Positions 13,618-18,364 of a stretch of 31,037 bases of DNA are shown one piece after another. This DNA comes from a virus, in IMG/VR virus record IMGVR_UViG_3300020505_000004, positions 1 through 31,037 of that record. The stretch is one strand, 5' to 3'. Position 1 is the first letter of the stretch. Each line of letters opens with the position of its first letter. The position numbers were made by a program, and so were the translations under genes. The notes under the pieces are model-generated. The model was not told the DNA's origin. It saw only the letters and a program-made list of their open reading frames with translations, and made no database searches.

Positions 13618-13759
13618 AAGGAACAGTATCCCCTGCGCGGGAAGTTGCGTCAAGCCACTTGTCCCACTTATGGAAAACATTTATGTACAGAGTCCAGCGG
13701 TGGATTTCAAGCTCGAAGTGGAGCCAGGAGATACTTTGGTGAGTTATAAGCACTTGCAT
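13460..13759 (-). CDS. Hypothetical protein, 99 aa, overlapping the MarR-like gene
   Basis: ATG 13759 overlaps the previous stop as TAATG and has GAGGG 8 nt upstream, a better ribosome site than the MarR-like gene itself has. The first ~50 residues look like a real protein (MQVLITHQSISWLHFELEIH, RWTLYINVFHKWDKWLDA), rich in aromatics and strand-like. The second half overlaps the MarR-like gene by 158 nt in another frame and looks compositionally random (QSQQYTADQEVPEQ). Either the two genes truly overlap or the true product is shorter through a sequence error or frameshift near 13620. I recognise no family. Confidence 0.5.
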   Translation of the reverse strand: MQVLITHQSISWLHFELEIHRWTLYINVFHKWDKWLDATSRAGDTVPYVNQSQQYTADQEVPEQLCINEDSERRYPGAGNRDLLLNCRVQPQGEAAVHG

Positions 13760-14115
13760 TAGTAGACCCTCAGAAGAAGTTCGCCACGGAAATAGTTCAC
13801 ACTCATACGCAGACCCCCAGCCTCCACGAGTGCCCCCACTCGTCGCAAACCCAAACCCTGGATAGCAGCCATACGGTGCTCCCAGCGAGGCCCCAAGATG
13901 CGTGCTAACTGCTCAGCACCAATACGAAACTCATTGACATCCCAAGATTTCAGCATCTCCTTGCGGATTGCTCTATCAAGGACTCGTTCGGTGGAGTTAT
14001 AGGATAATGGATCCCCTTTAGATAGAGCCCGACGGCTTCCATCAGGGAATTTTCCCCATATTTCTGCATGATCTGAGGGAAGTGAAGCCACTGCACGGGA
14101 AGTTCGGGGAACCAT
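13759..14115 (-). CDS. Hypothetical basic protein, 118 aa
   Basis: The start overlaps the preceding stop as TAATG (14117-14113) and the stop overlaps the next ATG in the same way, so it sits in a chain of coupled genes. The protein is arginine-rich (MVPRTSRAVASLPSDHAEIW, ERVLDRAIRKEML) with a central helical segment (EQLARILGPRWEHRMAAIQG) that has a helix-turn-helix-like look and a strand-rich end (RMSVNYFRGELLLRVY). DNA binding is possible but unproven. No family is recognised. It belongs to the integrase operon. Confidence 0.7.
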   Translation of the reverse strand: MVPRTSRAVASLPSDHAEIWGKFPDGSRRALSKGDPLSYNSTERVLDRAIRKEMLKSWDVNEFRIGAEQLARILGPRWEHRMAAIQGLGLRRVGALVEAGGLRMSVNYFRGELLLRVY

Positions 14116-14336
14116 TACCAGTGTCCTCCCCGTGACTCCATCTCAGTCACCTTTTTTTGGATCATTAACAGGCTCTCCTTGGCCGCATCAATGCGACCCG
14201 CCTGTTCAATAATAAGGTCTGCTGCACGGGCGAACATAAGGGAATCAGGGGAAACCCCAAGGTCACCCCCCTCAGCCCTCGCTCTTGCCCGTAGGTAGTT
14301 CGCCGTCACTTCCACAATCGGATCTAGTGCCTTCAT
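14115..14336 (-). CDS. Hypothetical helical protein, 73 aa
   Basis: GGAGG lies 7 nt before ATG 14336, which makes the start secure. The protein is almost entirely helical: MKALDPIVEVTANYLRARAR, then a short Gly/Pro turn, then SLMFARAADLIIEQAGRIDAAKESLL and a final helix MIQKKVTEMESRG. No known domain or catalytic motif is visible; a small adapter or inhibitor is conceivable. It overlaps the end of the preceding gene by 65 nt in another frame and the next start by TAATG. Confidence 0.72.
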   Translation of the reverse strand: MKALDPIVEVTANYLRARARAEGGDLGVSPDSLMFARAADLIIEQAGRIDAAKESLLMIQKKVTEMESRGGHW

Positions 14337-14475
14337 GCTCCGCCTCCTTGCGATGTAGTGCCTCAGTCAGTGCCAACAGAGCCAGTTTGTGAGCATCCAA
14401 TGCTCTTTCCAGCTCCACGATTCTCCGCCGTAAATGCACATGGGTAACCACGGTGCCATCTGGATTTAGTTCCAT
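14272..14475 (-). CDS. Hypothetical coiled-coil protein, 67 aa
   Basis: The protein begins MELNPDGTVVTHVHLRRRIV and forms a leucine-rich heptad helix (ELERALDAHKLALLALTEAL) at about residues 20-45. The last ~20 residues overlap the next gene and are Gly/Ser/Asp-rich. The candidate promoter P4 starts transcription only 15 nt upstream of this ATG and no ribosome site is visible between them, so translation may be leader-poor or begin elsewhere. It is the first gene of the operon that ends with the integrase. No function is known. Confidence 0.55.
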   Translation of the reverse strand: MELNPDGTVVTHVHLRRRIVELERALDAHKLALLALTEALHRKEAEHEGTRSDCGSDGELPTGKSEG

Positions 14476-14487
14476 TGCAGGGAATTG

Positions 14488-14507
14488 TCCTTGGTGGTCA
14501 ATGATTC
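14488..14507 (-). promoter_or_regulatory. Candidate phage RNA polymerase promoter P4 (head of the integrase operon)
   Basis: The minus strand reads GAATCA, TTGACCA, CCAA, then GGA at the presumed start 14490, the same 17-bp frame as P1 and P3. It lies between a strong terminator (14588-14546) and the first gene of the operon leading to the integrase. The upstream half is less A/T-rich than in the others. Confidence 0.55.
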
Positions 14508-14545
14508 GTCAACGGGAATGTAAGGGGAATAGCAGAATAATTCGC

Positions 14546-14588
14546 GAAAAACAAAAACCCTCCCAAGGGGCGTAATCCCTGGGAGGGC
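14546..14588 (-). terminator. Rho-independent terminator with ATTACGC loop (H4)
   Basis: On the minus strand a 7-bp stem CCCTCCC/GGGAGGG, a single bulge and a further AGGG/CCCT stem enclose the 7-nt loop ATTACGC. The tail TTTTTGTTTTT follows at once. This is the clearest intrinsic terminator in the window. It ends the transcript of the early genes at 15654-14662 and precedes promoter P4. The loop is the exact complement of the loop in three upstream leader hairpins. Confidence 0.88.
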
Positions 14589-14661
14589 CTATTGCATCTA
14601 CCCTGCTATAACAGGGGATGCGTGGACGGGAATGGGTTCAGTGGGGAATCATCATAATGCT

Positions 14662-15057
14662 TTACGAATAGTGGCGGTCACCCTGGTGCTCTGATTCACC
14701 AGGCTTTGATTCAATCACAACAAAGTACGCCTCGGCACCATCCACCTCGGGAAGGGAATCAGAGTCTAGCCCACGCGCTTCCAACCAGTCACACTGGCGG
14801 GCACAATGGGCATTCTCGACGCGCTCCGCTTCCTTACTCTCGCGTAGTGCCACTGCCCCTACACGCGCTTCCAATACACGCGCTTCCTCAATCGACGCGC
14901 AGTGTTTATAGGAAACCAGTTTAACATCACTTCCCCACCAGCCCCCTTCCTCAGGGCCACCATAGTAGGGAATGGTTACATAGAGGGAAACAAAGTGACC
15001 CCCAAGGTAGACCGGCGGATTCACTACGGTATTGAAAGCTGCAACTAGATGGCTCAT
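14662..15057 (-). CDS. Hypothetical early protein, 131 aa
   Basis: ATG 15057 has GGAGG 6 nt upstream and overlaps the preceding stop as ATGA; the longer frame from 15123 lies over the previous gene and is rejected. The protein starts MSHLVAAFNTVVNPPVYLGG and has a strand-rich, tyrosine-rich first half (HFVSLYVTIPYYGGPEEGGW), a helical, Glu/Arg-rich centre (ASIEEARVLEARVGAVALRE) and an acidic strand near the end (AEAYFVVIESKPGESE). No known family is recognised. It is the last gene before the terminator at 14588. Small early proteins of T7-like phages often disable host functions, but no role can be assigned here. Confidence 0.75.
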   Translation of the reverse strand: MSHLVAAFNTVVNPPVYLGGHFVSLYVTIPYYGGPEEGGWWGSDVKLVSYKHCASIEEARVLEARVGAVALRESKEAERVENAHCARQCDWLEARGLDSDSLPEVDGAEAYFVVIESKPGESEHQGDRHYS

Positions 15058-15311
15058 CGGTCGCCTCCCTTCAGGCGAGGGGAATCCTGACCCTCTACCC
15101 AAACAAGATCCCCTATATGCCACCCGTAGCGGAGAATGTCTAGGCCGTCATGGATTTTCCAAACAACATCAACGACTCCATCACTGGCTATTGATAGTCC
15201 CCATGTTTTAACAGTCGCTTCAATGACCGAATCCGGGGGAATCGAATCGAACCCGATAGTGTTCCGATCATCGTTAAAGCTTCGCATATCTAGGCGGTAG
15301 TGGCTGGTCAT
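15054..15311 (-). CDS. Hypothetical early protein, 85 aa
   Basis: ATG 15311 has GAGGA 5 nt upstream, so I start here rather than at 15437, where the frame crosses a hairpin and lacks a ribosome site. The protein (MTSHYRLDMRSFNDDRNTIG...) contains an alternation of short strands (SVIEATVKTWGLSIASDG, VVDVVWKIHDGLDIL) and ends QDSPRLKGGDR. It looks like a small beta-rich protein; no family is recognised. The leader of about 100 bp upstream carries hairpin H1. Confidence 0.72.
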   Translation of the reverse strand: MTSHYRLDMRSFNDDRNTIGFDSIPPDSVIEATVKTWGLSIASDGVVDVVWKIHDGLDILRYGWHIGDLVWVEGQDSPRLKGGDR

Positions 15312-15352
15312 AGTAATCCTCTGCAAGTGTCGGGAATATCTGCCCTCATCAG

Positions 15353-15375
15353 TTCCCCTTATTACGCAAGGGGAA
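15353..15375 (-). promoter_or_regulatory. Leader hairpin H1 with 7-nt loop ATTACGC/GCGTAAT
   Basis: Perfect 8-bp arms TTCCCCTT and AAGGGGAA enclose ATTACGC (plus strand). In the minus-strand transcript the loop is GCGUAAU. It lies in the ~100-bp gap before the gene at 15311. Two other leaders carry hairpins with different arms but the same loop in the same orientation. Confidence 0.7.
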
Positions 15376-15414
15376 TACGGATCATTTAAGATCCGTTTCG
15401 GGCGCGTAGGGGAA

Positions 15415-15654
15415 TCACTCCAGCATGGCAGCGTCATCGATGGATTCGCATACCCATACGGTCACCCCTGTTAGCCATATGCGTTCCTCTTCGGTCAGTA
15501 GTTCGGGGGAATCAAGGAGCCCCAGTGCGGCCACTAGGCAACGATGGGCCTCCCAGTGATCACCTACCCATTCCCCCTTATCCACGCGGCGAAGGAGGGA
15601 ATTGATGCGATCGGATACGGTAGTGGATGTGGCGCGTGGCATAGGGATATTCAT
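15415..15654 (-). CDS. Hypothetical early protein, 79 aa
   Basis: The protein (MNIPMPRATSTTVSDRINSL...) is mostly helical: LRRVDKGEWVGDHWEAHRCL, VAALGLLDSPELLTEEERIWL and an acidic end VCESIDDAAMLE. Promoter P3 would start transcription 16 nt before ATG 15654, and an AGGA lies at the very start of that transcript, about 13 nt upstream. The ATG at 15642 is an alternative start. No family is recognised. The C-terminal acidity may indicate a DNA-mimic or inhibitor role but this is speculation. Confidence 0.68.
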   Translation of the reverse strand: MNIPMPRATSTTVSDRINSLLRRVDKGEWVGDHWEAHRCLVAALGLLDSPELLTEEERIWLTGVTVWVCESIDDAAMLE

Positions 15655-15667
15655 GGTATCGGTTTAT

Positions 15668-15687
15668 TCCTGTTTGGTCAATTAATT
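15668..15687 (-). promoter_or_regulatory. Candidate phage RNA polymerase promoter P3
   Basis: The minus strand reads AATTAA, TTGACCA, AACA, then GGA at the presumed start 15670. It differs from P1 in only a few positions over 20 bases and again gives a short (16 nt) leader. It lies right after the stop codon of the cysteine-rich protein gene. Confidence 0.66.
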
Positions 15688-16430
15688 TAATGAGCAATAA
15701 TGGCAATGCCGGAGCACAATCCACGGCGACCACTTGCGCCCGAGCACAAACGGCATCGGTCGCACTGGGTACGGTTTCCCCCCTCGGCACTCGCGGGACA
15801 AACCACTTCGCCGGGAATCATGGCATCAGTAGCGGAACTACGGACGCGGAAGGTGCGCCACCCTTGCGCTTGGGCTTCGGCGTGTTCCTCAGGGGAATCC
15901 ACGGATGCCATGCATAGGTGCTTATGGCTAGATGCCGTGCGCCATTGGTGTGTGTAGCCCGTATAGCCCGATGCCCTTGATACTAGGGAATCCCACACAT
16001 CCGCCGGAACCATTGCCGGATCCCCGTAGGCTCCTAGGCGAACGGCGCGGCCTCGAATCATGGACGATGCATCGCCTGGGGAAACCGTAGGGTAGTTGCC
16101 CGCAGCGTAACAACGATAGACGGCGTTAACGGATTTCCCTACTTCCACATAGCAGGTTCTAGGGGAATCAATGGATCCCCTATGTTTACAGTCTCCGCAG
16201 ATAGACGCGTCCTCGCCGTTCGCTAGGGCATCCGTAGGTCGAATGTCACTACGGATAATGAATGTCTGCGCCATATCGCCCGTCTTGGCATTGCGGGAAT
16301 GCCATACAACTATGGCGACAATGGGCGCACCGTCGATAGGGGAGGATCCTTCCCATATGACTGCCCCCGATGAACGGGGAATCTGTGGCAAGGTGATAGC
16401 GCGGGCCGTAGGCCGTTCTAGTAGTGACAT
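15687..16430 (-). CDS. Cysteine-rich early protein, 247 aa, widespread phage/plasmid family
   Basis: ATG 16430 with GGAG 8 nt upstream is preferred over 16472, which has no ribosome site and would place hairpin H2 in the coding sequence. Metal-type cysteine pairs occur at C78/C81 (ICGDCKHRG), C93, C211 (VVCPASAEGG) and C223/C226/C229/C239 (QCDRCRLCSG), so two zinc-binding sites are likely. The segments NGEDASICGDC, TCYVEVG and EAQAQGWRTFRVRSSATD recall a hypothetical family seen on many phages and plasmids whose function I do not know. It is the largest early protein here. P3 follows its stop at once. Confidence 0.8.
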   Translation of the reverse strand: MSLLERPTARAITLPQIPRSSGAVIWEGSSPIDGAPIVAIVVWHSRNAKTGDMAQTFIIRSDIRPTDALANGEDASICGDCKHRGSIDSPRTCYVEVGKSVNAVYRCYAAGNYPTVSPGDASSMIRGRAVRLGAYGDPAMVPADVWDSLVSRASGYTGYTHQWRTASSHKHLCMASVDSPEEHAEAQAQGWRTFRVRSSATDAMIPGEVVCPASAEGGNRTQCDRCRLCSGASGRRGLCSGIAIIAH

Positions 16431-16451
16431 TGTGCAGACTCCGAATAGATC

Positions 16452-16470
16452 GCCCGCATTACGCGCGGGC
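16452..16470 (-). promoter_or_regulatory. Leader hairpin H2 with 7-nt loop ATTACGC/GCGTAAT
   Basis: Perfect 6-bp arms GCCCGC and GCGGGC enclose ATTACGC (plus strand; GCGUAAU in the transcript). It lies 22 nt before the chosen start of the cysteine-rich protein gene, in a ~110-bp leader that also holds a 12-bp palindrome TAGGGATCCCTA at 16497-16508. Confidence 0.68.
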
Positions 16471-16542
16471 ATCGGCGGGAATCAAAGTGATGCCCATAGG
16501 GATCCCTACGGATGGCCGTAAGGATCCGAATGGATGCCACTA

Positions 16543-16848
16543 TTAGAAGTCTTGCACCACAACTACAGCCGATGGGTGAATCTTGGGATCATGCTCGAGC
16601 ACCGTAGTAGCGTCGCGTAGTTGCTTGGGAGTGACCCCCCAAGCGCGAGCTGCTTCATCGATGGTTTCGAACTCTGACCATTCGCACCGTATAGCTACCC
16701 GGTCGAATGTAATGGGTTCGCCCGTGTCCTCCGATAGTGCGTCTAGGTGTTCCATGATTAGACGGGCACCAAACCCGGTCCATCGGGCGCATTCATCGCG
16801 TAGGAGTATGTCCATACCATCTTCGACGGATAGGTGTAGCACTACCAT
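16543..16848 (-). CDS. Hypothetical phage protein, 101 aa, conserved small early family
   Basis: ATG 16848 overlaps the previous stop as TAATG. The protein starts MVVLHLSVEDGMDILLRDEC and contains LIMEHLDALSEDTGEPITFD and RVAIRCEWSEFETIDEAARA. A short phage protein with the 'E...F.P.AIRC.WSEY.S.EEA...' pattern is common in tailed phages, with no role known to me. It is acidic, with a central strand RVAIRCEW. In the leftward early operon it is followed by a 112-bp leader and the cysteine-rich protein gene. Confidence 0.78.
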   Translation of the reverse strand: MVVLHLSVEDGMDILLRDECARWTGFGARLIMEHLDALSEDTGEPITFDRVAIRCEWSEFETIDEAARAWGVTPKQLRDATTVLEHDPKIHPSAVVVVQDF

Positions 16849-16976
16849 TACGCGCCTACTTTCATTGCAAGCATGGCCGCATAGGTTCCATGGGCTACGA
16901 TTCGGTAGCCATTGCGTACCGTGTCGCCCTTACAGACGATGCGGTTTCCGTGTGAATCTGTTTGAAGCGTGTACAT
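16848..16976 (-). CDS. Small early protein, 42 aa
   Basis: ATG 16976 has AAGGGA 7 nt upstream; the longer open frame from 17072 lacks a ribosome site and would include hairpin H3. The protein starts MYTLQTDSHGNRIVCKGDTV and continues RNGYRIVAHGTYAAMLAMKV, a compact beta-type sequence with one cysteine. The stop overlaps the next ATG. Too small to assign to a family. It is the first gene after a 470-bp non-coding stretch. Confidence 0.62.
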   Translation of the reverse strand: MYTLQTDSHGNRIVCKGDTVRNGYRIVAHGTYAAMLAMKVGA

Positions 16977-17011
16977 TCGTGAATCCCTTATAGGAGGAGT
17001 ATGAATCGATT

Positions 17012-17026
17012 CCGCATTACGCGCGG
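17012..17026 (-). promoter_or_regulatory. Leader hairpin H3 with 7-nt loop ATTACGC/GCGTAAT
   Basis: Arms CCGC and GCGG (4 bp) enclose ATTACGC (plus strand). It lies 36 nt before the start of the 42-aa gene. Together with H2 it shares the 14-mer CGCATTACGCGCGG, present at 16455 and 17013. Confidence 0.55.
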
Positions 17027-17094
17027 CTCCGATGCATTCAAGTATAACGAGTACTTCGGCTAGGTCAACCATCTAGCAGGATGAAAAATGATAA

Positions 17095-17120
17095 ATGGGC
17101 AACTATTTATAGTCGCCCAT
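17095..17120 (-). promoter_or_regulatory. Long inverted repeat, possible weak terminator
   Basis: Arms ATGGGC/GCCCAT and ACTAT/ATAGT form an 11-bp stem with one A-C mismatch and a 2-nt loop. On the minus strand it is followed by a T-rich run (TTTATCATTTTTC), so it may act as an intrinsic terminator for transcripts entering from the terminus side. It could also be a near-palindromic operator. Confidence 0.5.
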
Positions 17121-17315
17121 ATTCCCGCCGGTGCTACCAAGTATGCCTGGGGAGGTGTGCTACCAACGATGCCTCGCCATGCGTCCCGATGCCCTACACG
17201 GGATCCATTATCCGATGCGGCGCATGGATGCCTAGCGGATTATGCTAGGTGTACCCCGATGCCTTGCCATTGACCCCTTCCATAGTCGCGCGTGATGGCG
17301 TGTATGCGCGTATTC

Positions 17316-17338
17316 GGGCGGGCGGGCGCGGGCGCGGG
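17316..17338 (+). other. G-quadruplex motif
   Basis: Five GGG runs are separated by C, C, CGC and CGC, a textbook short-loop quadruplex motif on the plus strand, which is the template strand for the genes here. It is followed at 17355-17373 by a GC hairpin with arms CCGGGG/CCCCGG. It is the most extreme low-complexity stretch of the non-coding region. Confidence 0.75.
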
Positions 17339-17445
17339 CGCGAGGCCACCGGCACCGGGGGGGAACGCCCCGGGCTCCTTGCGATACACCTCTTCAGACT
17401 TTTTCGCCAAACATTTGGGTTCCCCTTGGTTCCCCTCAAGACTCC

Positions 17446-17742
17446 TCAAGTGCCCCTTCGATACCCCAACCTCCAAAGAGCCTCGGCGACCCCTTCAGCT
17501 CCTTGGGCAACCGCTGACTCCTCAAGATCCGGGTAGGCAGCATGGATGATCTCATGGATGACCGTATCCAGTTCATCCTGAGGCTTCTGCCCCAGGGCTA
17601 TCCTAATGATCCCTTGGGTGTAGTCACACTGTCCAGCGGAGTCCCCAAGGTTCGGTACGAACCTAAGTCCCCATTTCTTCCCTCTCACCTTAAGAGTCTT
17701 AACGGTCCTCCTCGGACTCCGAGCAGGGTCTCCGCTAGTCAT
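17446..17742 (-). CDS. Small early zinc metallopeptidase-like protein (HExxH)
   Basis: The 98-residue protein has AGAGG 7 nt before ATG 17742. The N-terminus is basic (ARSPRRTVKTLKVRGKKWG) and the centre has strands (LRFVPNL, CDYTQGIIRIAL) before TVIHEIIHAAYPDLEE, a HExxH zinc motif (H63, E64, H67), followed by EGVAEALWRLGYR. Small phage proteins of this layout (strands, HExxH, then a helix ending LWRLGYR) form a known family related in outline to SprT-like or minigluzincin peptidases. A third zinc ligand could be one of the glutamates after residue 73. It is the first gene after the terminus-like repeats, so it should be among the first expressed; a host target is possible but not shown. Confidence 0.8.
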   Translation of the reverse strand: MTSGDPARSPRRTVKTLKVRGKKWGLRFVPNLGDSAGQCDYTQGIIRIALGQKPQDELDTVIHEIIHAAYPDLEESAVAQGAEGVAEALWRLGYRRGT

Positions 17743-17763
17743 CCTTTAGTCCTCTTAAGGTGT

Positions 17764-17935
17764 CTTTAGGTTCCTTGGTTCAGCATCATCAGTCTTCCTA
17801 TCTGATCTTCTGTAGGTACCCTTAGGTATCCTTAGGTATCCATAGGTATCCTTAGGTTCCCTGGTTCATCATCATCAGTCTTCCTATCTGATCTTCTGTA
17901 GGCACCCTTAGGTATCCTTAGGTATCCATAGGTAC
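17764..17935. repeat. Two tandem 86-bp repeats (A units) in the terminus-like region
   Basis: Unit A starts at 17764 and again at 17850 with only a few differences. Each holds TTAGGTTCC, a shared core including ATCATCAGTCTTCCTATCTG, and a tail of 10-bp sub-repeats CCTTAGGTAT, CCTTAGGTAT, CCATAGGTA. The nested repetition has no open frame. CCTTAGG/CCTAAGG words resemble in character the short repeats next to T7 genome ends. Confidence 0.85.
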
Positions 17936-18092
17936 CTGTCTACTGTCTTCTTTGTAGATTGCTGTTGTCATACCCATAGGCACCTTTAGGTACCCATAGG
18001 TACCCTTAGGTATCCCTAAGTATCTGTCTACTGTCTTCTTTGTAGATTGCTGCTGTCATGCCCATAGGCACCCTTAGGTACCCATAGGTACA
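17936..18092. repeat. Two 88-bp-spaced repeats (B units) in the terminus-like region
   Basis: Unit B starts CTGTCTACTGTCTTCTTTGT at 17936 and again at 18024. Each copy continues through GTAGATTGCTG and ends in CCATAGGCACC(T/C)TTAGGTACCCATAGGTA, the same sub-repeat family as in the A units. The second copy ends near 18092. Together with the A units it makes a ~330-bp repeat block. Confidence 0.83.
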
Positions 18093-18364
18093 CAAGACCA
18101 GCGTCTAGGTCACCGAGGGGGATTCCCACTACCCCCATGGCCGCTGAACGGCATCTTTAGGAAATTAGATCATCGGGACCCTGTATAGACGCTGTTTGCC
18201 CAGCAAGGCTCCTAGGTTGCCCCAGGATCGATTCTTTCCCTTTGGGCGACCTTTGACCCACCCGAGGGGTTCAAAGGGCACCTGGGGCATCCTGCGGCTT
18301 CGTATGGACGCAGAGGCTCCTAGTGAGACCTTGTTCAGGGCTCTGCGACTACCTGGGGTGTCGA
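18093..18364. other. Structured non-coding stretch between last late gene and repeats
   Basis: This ~270-bp stretch follows the last adhesin gene. It contains inverted repeats: GCCCCAGG near 18218 with CCTGGGGC near 18281, and a closer pair CTTTGACCC/GGGTTCAAAG around 18250-18278. A TTG-started frame of 67 codons (18368-18165) crosses it, basic and without a ribosome site; I do not call it. It may hold a late transcription terminator or part of a packaging or end-forming site. Confidence 0.45.

Larger units (their letters stand above)
16977..17445. other. Non-coding stretch with structured elements between early genes
   Basis: About 470 bp with no credible gene on either strand; the open frames here are GC-rich low-complexity readings without ribosome sites. 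It holds hairpin H3 (17012-17026), a long inverted repeat (17095-17120), a five-run G-quadruplex motif (17316-17338) and a GC-rich hairpin (17355-17373). The stretch may be an early regulatory or replication region near the genome terminus, but no origin or promoter can be named. Confidence 0.55.

Noticed and set aside
17240-17536. Frames on both strands across the GC-rich stretch (61-95 codons)
   Set aside because: They are Arg/Pro/Gly low-complexity readings of the G-quadruplex and hairpin region, with no ribosome sites.
17764-18092. CRISPR array
   Set aside because: The 86-88-bp units are tandem, with no unique spacers between short constant repeats, and no cas genes are present.
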